Source: a virus
Reading direction: 5' to 3' (one strand)
Length of the DNA stretch: 57,673 nt
Virus record (IMG/VR): IMGVR_UViG_3300050821_002527
Coordinates: 1 to 57,673 of that record
Shown: positions 14,247-22,697 of the stretch, piece by piece
Layout: each line of letters begins with the position of its first letter
Numbering within the stretch: position 1 is the stretch's first letter
The notes under the pieces: generated by a model
What the model was told of the DNA's origin: nothing
Databases searched by the model: none
The model's input: the letters and a program-made list of their open reading frames with translations, nothing else
Position numbers and translations under genes: made by a program

Positions 14247-14927
14247 ATGGCTCCTCAACGTACTTGCGATGTAGAGTCTATAGATGATTTTTATAGATAT
14301 TATCTTCACTCTTGGGTAGGACGCTCCGATAGGGATAAAGGCATTACACTCCCTTTTTATATTTCTGGTTTCCTAGACACCCCCTCTAGGGTGCGACTTC
14401 AAGGTCTTCGGAACGTAGACGGGAAGATCTCTATTGGAGAATCAGTAGATTTTTCTTTCGATGAGCTAAAAGCTCTCATTGATTTTGGTCGCCCAGATGT
14501 AGGCATGACCCCTAATGGTCCAAGTATATGTTATTTATCCCATTCTACCCCTCGGGAAGCTAAGAAGGGTTTTAGGGTTAAATCAGCTAAATCTCATGAC
14601 TTTAATGCGGAGGAGTATCGTAGTACACCAATTAGAGTCGCCTACGATAGCGATCCTTATGATTGGGTTTGGTGGGTATTTAATCCAGAGTACTCTTCGG
14701 TAGGAGTAGCTTACTCAGAGCTTGAGACAGGTAAGAAATTAGGAGTTCCTTTATCCAATATTATTGGGCTATATACTACTTCCAGATCTTCCTGTCCTTT
14801 GTTGGCATATAAACGATGGACTATAGGTTATATGCCGGATCCTAAATCAATAAGTATTTTTTCTCCTTTCGCTCTTTATGTCACTCCTGTGGCTAGATGC
14901 ACAGGTTTAGAAGTGGGAATTGTGTAG
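14247..14927 (+). CDS. Unknown protein of the amidoligase cluster (226 aa)
   Basis: A soluble alpha/beta protein with no recognised catalytic motif. It contains aromatic stretches (YDWVWWVFNPEYSSVGVAY) and a Cys near each end. It is set between the two amidoligase genes with 3- and 8-bp gaps, so co-expression is near certain. A substrate carrier, subunit or divergent enzyme are all possible. Confidence 0.75.
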   Translation: MAPQRTCDVESIDDFYRYYLHSWVGRSDRDKGITLPFYISGFLDTPSRVRLQGLRNVDGKISIGESVDFSFDELKALIDFGRPDVGMTPNGPSICYLSHSTPREAKKGFRVKSAKSHDFNAEEYRSTPIRVAYDSDPYDWVWWVFNPEYSSVGVAYSELETGKKLGVPLSNIIGLYTTSRSSCPLLAYKRWTIGYMPDPKSISIFSPFALYVTPVARCTGLEVGIV

Positions 14928-14935
14928 GTGATCTT

Positions 14936-16114
14936 ATGAGTATTGCTTCAATAATGGGTAAAGTGAAGAGTAGACCTTCCTTCACTCCAGATAAGAAGTG
15001 GGTATTACCAGACTGTTTATTAGGAGTAGAGTTTGAGTTTGAAGGAGTAGTGGATAAAAAGCTTCCTAAACATACTTTCGCTGATTTCTGGGTGTACCAT
15101 GAGGAAACTAGTCTAAAGAATGAGGGGGCTGAGTACGTATTTTCTACTCCTTTATTTGGGACTGATGCGTCTAATGCCCTTAAATGGCTAGTTGAGTACG
15201 CCATTGCCAGTAAATGGTTAGCTTCTGCTAGATGCGGTATTCATGTACACGTAGATGTGCGGGATTTGGAAGTGCCTCAATTGGCAGGTATGAGTATTAT
15301 CTATGCTATTATGGAGCCATTCCTCTATAAGTGGGTGGGGGATAGTAGAGAAAATTCTCATTTTTGTATCCCCTTATATAAAGCTGATGACGCCCTACAT
15401 CGTACTTGTAATTTAATTAAGTGCGCCCACAATGATAGTGTATATGGAGGTACTAGGGCCTTTAGCCAAGCAGATGCTTATTTGCGATATTGTGGATATA
15501 ATCTACAAGCTCTAGCTAAATTTGGGACGGTTGAATTCCGTCACCTAAGAACTACTACCAATCTTCAAAGGATAGAAGATTGGATTAATATGCTATTATC
15601 CGTTAAAGCTTCGGCGTATAAGTTACCCGAGAGTGATGGTAGTGTAATTACTTTGATTGAAGATATGGATGTCATTTCCGCTTTACGATACATATTCCCA
15701 ATTAATCTGGCGGATCAACTTTACTCTTCGGTAGGAACTGTGGAAGAAGCTAGATATCTATTCCACGATATCGGGCTTAATAGCGCTAGAGATATTGCTA
15801 TTCATGGATGCCATGATAGAGGTTGGTTCAAAGCTAGCTACCCCAAGGGACAGCATTCTGGATATAGTACTTGGTTTAAGGCTAATGCCCTCACACTGGA
15901 AGAAAATTCAGTTATTAAGAAAACTACTCTATCTAAATATAAAGACTTTAATGCGGAGGAGCTTAATAGGGTAATTATACCAATGCCTAGACCTGAAGAA
16001 TTAAACCCTATTAACTGGGAGGCACCTAATATTAATTTACAGAATTTTCATATAGATATTCAAGAAGTGCTACAGCAACGAGTAGACGCACTTGAGCCTG
16101 CGGAGGATCGATAA
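14936..16114 (+). CDS. Amidoligase, second type (Amidoligase_2-like)
   Basis: The start was set at ATG 14936 by the AGGTGAT SD; an upstream in-frame ATG (14897) lies inside the previous gene. The 392-aa product has the family signatures GVEFEFEG near residue 32 (metal-binding Glu pair), CGIHVHVDV near residue 100 and VEFRHLR near residue 200. They are arranged as in amidoligases related to glutamate-cysteine ligase and glutamine synthetase. It would form an amide or isopeptide bond with ATP. Together with the type-2 ligase and the ATP-grasp enzyme, the cluster has three independent ligase folds. Confidence 0.85.
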   Translation: MSIASIMGKVKSRPSFTPDKKWVLPDCLLGVEFEFEGVVDKKLPKHTFADFWVYHEETSLKNEGAEYVFSTPLFGTDASNALKWLVEYAIASKWLASARCGIHVHVDVRDLEVPQLAGMSIIYAIMEPFLYKWVGDSRENSHFCIPLYKADDALHRTCNLIKCAHNDSVYGGTRAFSQADAYLRYCGYNLQALAKFGTVEFRHLRTTTNLQRIEDWINMLLSVKASAYKLPESDGSVITLIEDMDVISALRYIFPINLADQLYSSVGTVEEARYLFHDIGLNSARDIAIHGCHDRGWFKASYPKGQHSGYSTWFKANALTLEENSVIKKTTLSKYKDFNAEELNRVIIPMPRPEELNPINWEAPNINLQNFHIDIQEVLQQRVDALEPAEDR

Positions 16115-16116
16115 GT

Positions 16117-17598
16117 ATGTGCGGTTTGTTTGGATTTGCATCTACGGAAAATTTTAAGGGTCAAAATATCCGGAAGTCTTTCTTTACTTCTGGATTTCCA
16201 TTAGTAGCATTTGATAGGGGAATGGAATCATCTGGTATGGCGTTAATTAAACCAGATGTAGTACCGATAGTGCATAAGAAAGCTCTCTGGGGAGGAGATT
16301 TTATTCAGCAGTATAGAACTCAGAAACTTCTTCAAGATATCGATAAGTTTGCTGTCGCTATTGGGCATGTGCGGGCTGCTACTAGAGGGGATATCACTGA
16401 TGATAATGCGCATCCTTTTCAGTACGGTCATATTACTCTTGTGCATAATGGCCATATCCGTAACGCGTATCAGCTCCCGGATTCCGATAAGTCTCTATCT
16501 TCTGTCGACAGCGCTCGTGTGGCTTATTCTATGTCTGTTAATGGGGTAAAAGAGACTCTTGAGGAAGTAGATGGTCCTTTCTGTTTTATCTGGTGGGATA
16601 GTACGGATAGAACCCTGAACATTGCTCGTAATACTGATCGACCTCTATGGTTGACGTACTTGAAGCAAGAGAATTCAATGTTCTGGGCTTCAGAGTTTAC
16701 CCAGTTACTGCATCTACTTCGTAATGCTATTTTGGATGAAGATGTTGGTGTCGTGTATCCAGAATCTATGTTCTGGTACAAATATGACTTGAGGAACCTA
16801 CGGGAGCCAGTAAAATCCCCTTTTGTCAAAAGCCAGGGACGGCTTATCAAGGTAACTACGGTGGTAACTGGTGGCAGCGATATTGGAGCAACGACGTTTA
16901 AGAATAGTACTATTGATAGTTCTCCTGCTATGGATGCTCTGAAGGAAGAAATAAAAAGAACCAGGCTTAAGGAGAGTAAGCAAGCAGGTATTCCTACTTC
17001 TAATAAGAAGATTGAGCAAGCTAAGACTAAGCTAAAATTACTAGGCTTAAAGTTTCAAGAAGTCATCATGTGTAGGCCTAAGCTGTGGACTCCATACAAG
17101 AATCAGGAGAGTCGTAGGGGGTCAGCAATAGCCTACAGTATTCAGGGGAACCATATAGTAGAAATACTTAATGTCACTCCACATGATTTCTCTAAATTCT
17201 TAGAAGCTAGGACCATCAACGTGCATTGCCAAACTGTACGTCAAACAGACTCTGGACAGAGAATCATTGGAGTAGTATCTACTAAGCTAATGGAGTATCT
17301 TAATAGGGTAGAAGAAAGGAATAAAGATACTACTACGGAAGATATCCCTAAGGAACATAAAGGTCCGGGGGGAGTATTTGTATCTCTACGCAAATTCAAA
17401 GAGCTCTGTGTTCAAGGGTGCGCTAATTGTTGTGAAATTCTTGACCCTTCTGACCATGAGAAGATTATCTGGGTTAATCAGACGCAACCTATTTGCCCTA
17501 ATTGTCAAACACCAGGACTACTTCAGAGCCTAGGATTAACGGAAGATATTACGTCATCAGTAGATATTTCCGAAGATGCTTCTTTACTTGTACATTAA
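16117..17598 (+). CDS. Class II glutamine amidotransferase with C-terminal zinc ribbon
   Basis: MCGLFGF gives the N-terminal nucleophile Cys2 of Ntn-type glutaminases. Further glutaminase motifs follow as in GlmS/PurF: GHVRAATRGD, NAHPF, LVHNGHI and a later VDGPFCF. Residues beyond about 230 are not a synthase I recognise. The C-terminus has CANCCEILD followed by CPNC, a zinc ribbon. It probably releases ammonia from glutamine for a ligase in the cluster. The extension may be a partner-binding or acceptor module (inference). Confidence 0.85.
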   Translation: MCGLFGFASTENFKGQNIRKSFFTSGFPLVAFDRGMESSGMALIKPDVVPIVHKKALWGGDFIQQYRTQKLLQDIDKFAVAIGHVRAATRGDITDDNAHPFQYGHITLVHNGHIRNAYQLPDSDKSLSSVDSARVAYSMSVNGVKETLEEVDGPFCFIWWDSTDRTLNIARNTDRPLWLTYLKQENSMFWASEFTQLLHLLRNAILDEDVGVVYPESMFWYKYDLRNLREPVKSPFVKSQGRLIKVTTVVTGGSDIGATTFKNSTIDSSPAMDALKEEIKRTRLKESKQAGIPTSNKKIEQAKTKLKLLGLKFQEVIMCRPKLWTPYKNQESRRGSAIAYSIQGNHIVEILNVTPHDFSKFLEARTINVHCQTVRQTDSGQRIIGVVSTKLMEYLNRVEERNKDTTTEDIPKEHKGPGGVFVSLRKFKELCVQGCANCCEILDPSDHEKIIWVNQTQPICPNCQTPGLLQSLGLTEDITSSVDISEDASLLVH

Positions 17599-17608
17599 GG
17601 AGTGATTT

Positions 17609-18448
17609 ATGGTAAGTCAAGTTAATAATTCTATTGTTAATTATCCTAGTAGTTTGACGCCCCATAAAGTATTCGTGTACGGGACTCTAAAGAAGGGATA
17701 TGGGAATCATGAGAGGCACCTCAGGAACGCTAAGTTCCTTGGGGTGGGGGTAATTAATGGAATAATGTTCCATCTTGGAGGCTACCCTGCTATTAATATT
17801 TCCGATAACTTCTGCCAAATAAAAGGAGAAGTATATCAATGTAGTTGGGAAGATATTCTTGAAATGGACAAACTGGAGGGGCATCCAAGCTTCTATACTC
17901 GTATAGAAGTAGCTATGGTAGGGTATCCCAAAGTTTGGACTTATATCATGGAGCGGAATAGACTTAGTGGTAGGAATAGAATTGTTCCTACTGGAGTATG
18001 GGAAGGATCTAATACCCCTACAATAGAGTGGAAAGGATTTGGGCAAGGAGCCTTAATTGGAAGTTTTCAAACTGAAGGGAACTTTACCGATATTAAAGTA
18101 GGAGAGGGTACTTCTTTCTCTCTTCGAATGAATCCAGTTACTAATAAGTACTCACTTTTCGACATAGCTTCCGGGAATATTATTGGAGGAGAATATTCTC
18201 GAGTAACCGATGTAATAGCTAGAAACAAGATCAATAATATTATAGCTCTTCCTCATAAATCGGCCAACACTCTTCCCATAATGGTAGGAGAAGAGATAAA
18301 GACTAGATCTACTAGTCTTGCTGCTACGGGAACTCATGTGCATGGCCCTATCTATAATACCTATGGAGGATATCTACCTCCTCCTAAGAAGGAAATTGAA
18401 ATCCCACTTACCGCAAAGATCCTAGATATTAAGGTAGGTCCAGCATAA
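17609..18448 (+). CDS. Gamma-glutamylcyclotransferase-like (AIG2/GGCT) protein with extension
   Basis: Residues about 17-110 match the GGCT/AIG2 fold: VFVYGTLKKGYGNH, then LGGYPAI, and the acidic motif MDKLEGHPSFYTR that carries the catalytic-type Glu. This family cleaves gamma-glutamyl amines with formation of 5-oxoproline. The C-terminal 160 residues are unlike the family and rich in Gly/Thr/Pro with a GTHVHGPIYN stretch. In the cluster it could trim, recycle or proof-read a gamma-glutamyl product made by the ligases. Confidence 0.8.
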   Translation: MVSQVNNSIVNYPSSLTPHKVFVYGTLKKGYGNHERHLRNAKFLGVGVINGIMFHLGGYPAINISDNFCQIKGEVYQCSWEDILEMDKLEGHPSFYTRIEVAMVGYPKVWTYIMERNRLSGRNRIVPTGVWEGSNTPTIEWKGFGQGALIGSFQTEGNFTDIKVGEGTSFSLRMNPVTNKYSLFDIASGNIIGGEYSRVTDVIARNKINNIIALPHKSANTLPIMVGEEIKTRSTSLAATGTHVHGPIYNTYGGYLPPPKKEIEIPLTAKILDIKVGPA

Positions 18449-18459
18449 GAAGAGAATAG

Positions 18460-19347
18460 ATGTTTAAACATTACGATCTAATAATCTATGCAGCACGAAA
18501 TTCTTCTTCCGCCCGACGACTCGCTACCAATCTTGGTAGTCGTAGGTGGCGAGACGATTTGCCTACGAGGTATAACCGGAGGCGTCCTTACTTCAGAGGG
18601 AATCCCAGTCCTCTGGTTATTAACTGGGGATCATCTATACATCCGCATTGGCTTGAGGACTCTCGACTTGGTATTAAGCCTATTGTCCTCAACCACGGCG
18701 ATAATGTTAAAAAAGCAATTAATAAGCTTGCGTTCTTTCAAGCTATATCCAAAACTGATGCGAGAAGTCACTTACTTAAATGGACGACCGACCTCAGTGT
18801 GGCAAAAAGATGGCTTGGAAAGGGCTTTAGGGTCGTTTGTAGACAGAGTGTCACAGGGTCAGGAGGTGACGGAATCCATCTAGCTTCTATAGAGACTGAG
18901 CTAATGGAAGCTCCATTATATACTCGTTATTTCCCTAAGACCCATGAATTTAGGGTCCATATATTCGATGGAAAGGTGATAGATCTTACTCAGAAGAAAT
19001 TACGAGGAGGAGTAGGTACACGAGATATGCACGATACTTTCATTAGGAGTCTTGATAATGGCTGGATCCATGCTCATAATGAGATCAATCTCACTGAGCC
19101 TGACCGTGAACAAATGGCTTTTGCGTGTGGGCTATGTATTAGTAACCTCAATCTTAATTTTGGAGCTATTGATGTTCTTGCTAAATTAGCTACTCCGGAT
19201 CTAGAGGGTAACAGAAAATTGGAAAAGTTCGTTATCTGTGAAGTGAATACCGGCCCCGGATTAGAAAATACACAAACTATTGAAGCGTACTCAAACGCTA
19301 TTTTGAGTGCTAAAGAAAATCTAAGTGGAGCTATTAAGCATGCTTAG
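18460..19347 (+). CDS. ATP-grasp ligase of the amidoligase cluster
   Basis: A 295-aa protein with ATP-grasp elements: a Gly-rich loop QSVTGSGGDG near residue 128, HEFRVHIFDGKVID near residue 166, a metal-binding Asp in FGAIDVL, and the closing motif CEVNTGPGLENT near residue 270 (Glu and Asn ligate magnesium). It probably activates a carboxylate as acyl phosphate for amide formation. It overlaps the next gene by 8 bp. Confidence 0.83.
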   Translation: MFKHYDLIIYAARNSSSARRLATNLGSRRWRDDLPTRYNRRRPYFRGNPSPLVINWGSSIHPHWLEDSRLGIKPIVLNHGDNVKKAINKLAFFQAISKTDARSHLLKWTTDLSVAKRWLGKGFRVVCRQSVTGSGGDGIHLASIETELMEAPLYTRYFPKTHEFRVHIFDGKVIDLTQKKLRGGVGTRDMHDTFIRSLDNGWIHAHNEINLTEPDREQMAFACGLCISNLNLNFGAIDVLAKLATPDLEGNRKLEKFVICEVNTGPGLENTQTIEAYSNAILSAKENLSGAIKHA

Positions 19348-20206
19348 TTTAGAAGAAACTGCCAAAGAATTATTTACTATCACTCCTCCTACGAGTGCTA
19401 AAAAAGAAGCATTTATTGAGTTTCCTGAGATTAATAGGAAATTAAGAGTTCAGTGCTCCTATGTATCTGGAAGTAGTTCCTTGGGGTGTCATTCGGGGAC
19501 TATTACAGGTGTAAGTATTCACTTAAATATGGGGGCAACTAGTACTCCAAGTGGCTTCTCTATTACTACTATTGATCCTTCTGGGGAGCAAATAAAATAT
19601 ACGAAGGATTCTTTTAACTACTATAGAATCACAAATACTGAGTGGGAAAATATTTTTGACTACATAAAAAAGTCCGGGTTAACCTTTGATCACTTTGCTC
19701 CTAGTATATTTGCTTCTATTGTAACGCAAACAAGTCGTGTCCCTATTTACGCCATAAGTGATGTAATTAATTATAATACTCCTGCTAGAAACGGCGGGAT
19801 TTTTGATATTGTAAAGGAACCACATAAAACTATTTTTGACCTGTTTGTCTGTAACACATCAGATTTTGTTCGTTATCTCATCAAGGATAAAGTTGGAGTA
19901 GTAGTAGAATCCCCTGTAGTTCAGAATCCTAATCATAGATATTGGGGAGGATATTCTCTCAATCAGATGTGGATTTGGGTTCATCCAAATCATCTTAGTA
20001 GAACTATAAATTGTTCGGCTTTGCATAATATAGAGGCTCTACCTACTAGAGAAGATTGGTTTAATACTATAAAGAGTGATTTTTCCGGTATAGGTACAAT
20101 TTATTCTGGAAATAAGAACGGAAAAGACTTATTATCCAATATAATTCCTACAGAAGTCTTTATGAAAGATAATAGATTTGTCGATGGGAGAGATCAAAGT
20201 AAGTGA
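19340..20206 (+). CDS. Unknown protein at end of amidoligase cluster (288 aa)
   Basis: The start was set at ATG 19340 with GGAG 10 nt upstream and an 8-bp overlap with the ATP-grasp gene. The product has no clear catalytic motif. It contains a Ser/Gly-rich segment with a lone Cys (SGSSSLGCHSGTITG) and a Trp/Tyr-rich segment (HRYWGGYSLNQMWIWVHPNH). Membership of the cluster by overlap suggests a role in the same pathway, perhaps substrate recognition. Confidence 0.75.
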   Translation: MLSLEETAKELFTITPPTSAKKEAFIEFPEINRKLRVQCSYVSGSSSLGCHSGTITGVSIHLNMGATSTPSGFSITTIDPSGEQIKYTKDSFNYYRITNTEWENIFDYIKKSGLTFDHFAPSIFASIVTQTSRVPIYAISDVINYNTPARNGGIFDIVKEPHKTIFDLFVCNTSDFVRYLIKDKVGVVVESPVVQNPNHRYWGGYSLNQMWIWVHPNHLSRTINCSALHNIEALPTREDWFNTIKSDFSGIGTIYSGNKNGKDLLSNIIPTEVFMKDNRFVDGRDQSK

Positions 20207-20370
20207 AAGTTAAATTTGTAGGAGAGATAAGTATCCCTAATGAGGAAGCTTTTGATAATACAGCAGTTATAGATAGATGGATTTTAGACGTACTATATTT
20301 TAATTGCTCTCGACCTACAAATGTAGCTTTCTCCGCTCTTAAATTAACTTGGAGTCCTGTTAGTGAGTAA
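20203..20370 (+). CDS. Hypothetical protein (55 aa)
   Basis: GTG 20203 overlaps the previous stop (GTGA) and the frame runs 55 codons with a sensible composition (FVGEISIPNEEAFDNTAV). It overlaps the next gene by 8 bp. Function unknown; support is from coupling and codon content. Confidence 0.5.
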   Translation: MKVKFVGEISIPNEEAFDNTAVIDRWILDVLYFNCSRPTNVAFSALKLTWSPVSE

Positions 20371-20536
20371 ATCTCCAAAATATAAAATAGCTAAATGTCA
20401 TTGTAAATGTCCGTCTCAGGATACTATTTATGGGTATGGTCTTAGATTACATAACCCTAGGATTATACCTAAAGGGTTAAAATTTGTAGGGTGGACTTGT
20501 ACGGGGTGCGGTACTAAAGTTACCGAGTATATTTAA
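20363..20536 (+). CDS. Small zinc-ribbon protein (57 aa)
   Basis: The GTG start 20363 has GGAG 10 nt upstream. The N-terminal CHCKC and the C-terminal CTGCGTK give a four-Cys zinc site around a short loop. The next gene begins immediately at the following base. Probably a structural zinc protein. Confidence 0.6.
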   Translation: MSKSPKYKIAKCHCKCPSQDTIYGYGLRLHNPRIIPKGLKFVGWTCTGCGTKVTEYI

Positions 20537-20770
20537 ATGCCTAAATTCGACCATAGATTTGATAACACTATTCAGAAGAAGGAAGATCTACGATTTACTG
20601 AATTAAACTCGGCAATAGATTATGCTAATGCTCAATGTAGTATGTATGGTTACGCTCAATCAGTAGTTCCTGTAGAGGATGAGCCAGGAGTCCTTAAGGT
20701 AGTAGAACATCTTATTACTATCCGACAGGCACCTCTTGAGGCTGTGTATTTCGTTAACGACGTAATCTAA
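20537..20770 (+). CDS. Hypothetical protein (77 aa)
   Basis: Begins at the base after the preceding TAA. Acidic, with one helix (ELNSAIDYANAQCSMYGYAQ) and strands. It lies just before the tRNA gene. No recognised family. Confidence 0.6.
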   Translation: MPKFDHRFDNTIQKKEDLRFTELNSAIDYANAQCSMYGYAQSVVPVEDEPGVLKVVEHLITIRQAPLEAVYFVNDVI

Positions 20771-20776
20771 TTAATT

Positions 20777-20861
20777 GGGGGTGTGGCGGAATTGGTAGAC
20801 GCAGCGGACTTAAAATCCGCTTCCGAAAGGAGTGGGGGTTCGAGTCCCCCCGTCCCCACCA
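20777..20861 (+). tRNA. tRNA-Leu (anticodon UAA)
   Basis: The cloverleaf is complete: acceptor 20777-20783 pairs with 20851-20857 (two wobble pairs), and the D-arm carries GGTAGACGC. The anticodon stem GCGGA/TCCGC holds loop CTTAAAA with anticodon TAA. A long class-II variable arm follows, then T-arm GGGGG-TTCGAGT-CCCCC, with CCA encoded at 20859-20861. It decodes TTA (and TTG by wobble), codons that are frequent in this A/T-rich genome. It is inside an operon, so maturation needs host RNases. Confidence 0.96.
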
Positions 20862-20872
20862 TTTGGAGATTT

Positions 20873-21112
20873 ATGAAAGTACTTATTCCTAGTTGTCTTA
20901 AATTAGATGAGAAACAAATAGAAGCTCTCCAAAATTGGTTCTCTCAGTTTGAATATGATGAAGATAAAATAGAAGATTGTTGTGGAACTGGACATACTTT
21001 CCATGTTTCAGGGTCTGGAATAGGAGATTCTATTTTGGTGGAGCATGGGGGCAGAAAGTTCGATGTAGGTTACGATGATGGTGGAGAGATAGTAGGAGAG
21101 ATAAATTTTTAA
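20873..21112 (+). CDS. Hypothetical acidic protein (79 aa)
   Basis: ATG 20873 has GGAG (20865-20868) between the tRNA CCA end and the start. The longer open frame reads through the tRNA and is spurious. The product is acidic with a Cys-Cys in KIEDCCGTGHTFH. No family recognised. Confidence 0.6.
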   Translation: MKVLIPSCLKLDEKQIEALQNWFSQFEYDEDKIEDCCGTGHTFHVSGSGIGDSILVEHGGRKFDVGYDDGGEIVGEINF

Positions 21113-21113
21113 T

Positions 21114-21314
21114 ATGAGAGAGAAATATATTGATGAAGCTGTAGGAGTGTGGATTGAGTTTGGTATTCATAAAAGTGGTAATGTAGATGTATCGTCTGAA
21201 CAAGGAGATATTTTCACTAATGTACCTCCTTTAGTTGCAGCTAAGTTAATTAAAGCTCAGGCTGAGTTTAGAGAAAATCTCTATCGTATTCTTCGGGATG
21301 TGACGGTAGGTTAA
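21114..21314 (+). CDS. Hypothetical protein (66 aa)
   Basis: Small soluble protein, spaced by one base from the previous stop. An N-terminal strand-rich part and a C-terminal helix (LVAAKLIKAQAEFRENLYRI) suggest a compact fold. Function unknown; part of the small-gene run before the primase. Confidence 0.6.
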   Translation: MREKYIDEAVGVWIEFGIHKSGNVDVSSEQGDIFTNVPPLVAAKLIKAQAEFRENLYRILRDVTVG

Positions 21315-21315
21315 T

Positions 21316-21513
21316 ATGTATACACCAAGTGATCGATATGGAGATTTGGATATTGAAGACATCACGGAACTTGAGGAACTTCCAGCGGATGATGGTAAGG
21401 AACTGAATTTTAATTCCGACAAGCTTTTCTATCGTAGTGAAGCTAGATCGTTCGAACGAGATTTGATGCGAGAATTCGAAGAGATTTATGGGGAGGATTT
21501 CATAAATGAGTGA
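21316..21513 (+). CDS. Very acidic small protein (65 aa)
   Basis: Rich in Asp and Glu throughout (DLDIEDITELEELPADDGKE; EFEEIYGEDFINE), a DNA-mimic-like charge profile. It overlaps the next gene by 8 bp. A DNA-mimic inhibitor of host DNA-binding proteins is a possibility from charge only. Confidence 0.55.
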   Translation: MYTPSDRYGDLDIEDITELEELPADDGKELNFNSDKLFYRSEARSFERDLMREFEEIYGEDFINE

Positions 21514-21868
21514 TAAAGTACAGGCGACTGTTGAAGAGCAAATTTCTAGTACTGATACGGTAGATCCTGAGCCTCTCTCAGTAATCTCTCTGGAAAGTCG
21601 TCTTAAGCTCTGCCCAAGTGATTATAAGGTATTTGTAGTTTCAGAGGATGGATTCTCATTTCCAGTAACTTCTCTAGTTACCTCTGTAAACAGTAAAGAG
21701 GTATGGCTTATTGTAGGGGATATAGAAGAAGAGGAGGAGAATTACATTGGAGATGGGGATATTCCTTTTGATACTCCTATTTGTGAAGTATCCTCTTCGG
21801 TAGCTCCTAAAGTAGTACCAGAAGATGTGTGTGAGGTAAGTAAACGTGGGGCTCTCCGTAAAGCATAG
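21506..21868 (+). CDS. Acidic hypothetical protein (120 aa)
   Basis: An acidic protein with a beta-strand core (YKVFVVSEDGFSFPVTSL) and a poly-Glu patch (DIEEEEENY). It lies between the small acidic gene and the primase, overlapping the latter by 23 bp. Function unknown. Confidence 0.6.
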   Translation: MSDKVQATVEEQISSTDTVDPEPLSVISLESRLKLCPSDYKVFVVSEDGFSFPVTSLVTSVNSKEVWLIVGDIEEEEENYIGDGDIPFDTPICEVSSSVAPKVVPEDVCEVSKRGALRKA

Positions 21869-22694
21869 GGATAGTCCTTACGTTCATCTACGGCATCTTG
21901 CCGCTGATATACTAGTAGGTACTACTGAGAATAAGTTTTCCTGCCCTTTCTGTATTGGAGGAGCTAATGGGGATCGAGGGTTTGTCATTACTAGGCTTAC
22001 AGAGTCTGAAGCCGTCTACTGCTGTCACCGAGCCACTTGTGGTAAGGCTGGACGAATTGCTTGTTGGGGCTTCCGCCTCGAACAAATATTATGTGATCCT
22101 ACCTCACAGCCGAAAAGTGAATTCACTCCGAGAGTGTATACTGGTAGAACGGGGGAATTGGGTCAGGAGTGGAGTACCGAGATATTGGGTTTATACGGAC
22201 TTACCGTGGAGGAGTCGTATTGGGCTAATTGGCGCCGAGATATTGGCTCAGGTCGTCTTGTTTGTCCGATCCTCGGACCCACTGGTAAGTGTAGAGGTCA
22301 AGAACTACGTAAATCTAAAATATCCTCGGGCGACTACGGACCAAAAACGATACATTATCGGCAATCTGAAGAAGTATGGATGGGGTGGTACCGAAGATCT
22401 AAGACCAATCCGATTATCTTGGTGGAGGATATTGTTTCAGCTCTTAAAGGAAGTAGGCACTTCCAAGCAGGCTGTCTCCTTGGGTCTCATGTAAGTTTAG
22501 ACCATATTCTTGAAGCTACAGAAGTAGCTAAAGACCAAAAGATATACTTAGCTCTCGATAAAGATGCTACGGATAAGGCAGCCCACTTCATAAAGAAGTG
22601 GAAATTTGTAGCAGCGAACTTAGTTCTACAACCTCTGTCTAAAGACCTCAAGCTCATGACAGACGAAGAGATTAAACATATTAAGGAAGGGTGA
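21846..22694 (+). CDS. DNA primase (zinc finger plus Toprim)
   Basis: A 282-aa protein with an N-terminal zinc motif (CPFC at 33-36, then CCHRATC at 59-65) and a Toprim domain: ILVEDIVSAL supplies the catalytic Glu near residue 200, and YLALDKDATDK the DxD pair near residue 244. It lies upstream of the helicase, as expected for phages that encode primase and helicase separately rather than as one T7 gp4 chain. The start is GTG 21846 with GAGG about 12 nt upstream. Confidence 0.85.
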   Translation: MGLSVKHRDSPYVHLRHLAADILVGTTENKFSCPFCIGGANGDRGFVITRLTESEAVYCCHRATCGKAGRIACWGFRLEQILCDPTSQPKSEFTPRVYTGRTGELGQEWSTEILGLYGLTVEESYWANWRRDIGSGRLVCPILGPTGKCRGQELRKSKISSGDYGPKTIHYRQSEEVWMGWYRRSKTNPIILVEDIVSALKGSRHFQAGCLLGSHVSLDHILEATEVAKDQKIYLALDKDATDKAAHFIKKWKFVAANLVLQPLSKDLKLMTDEEIKHIKEG

Positions 22695-22697
22695 TAT

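Noticed and set aside
20783-20872. Open frame beginning MAELVDAADLKS
   Set aside because: It is the tRNA-Leu sequence read as protein, a well-known artefact; the real gene starts at 20873 after an SD.
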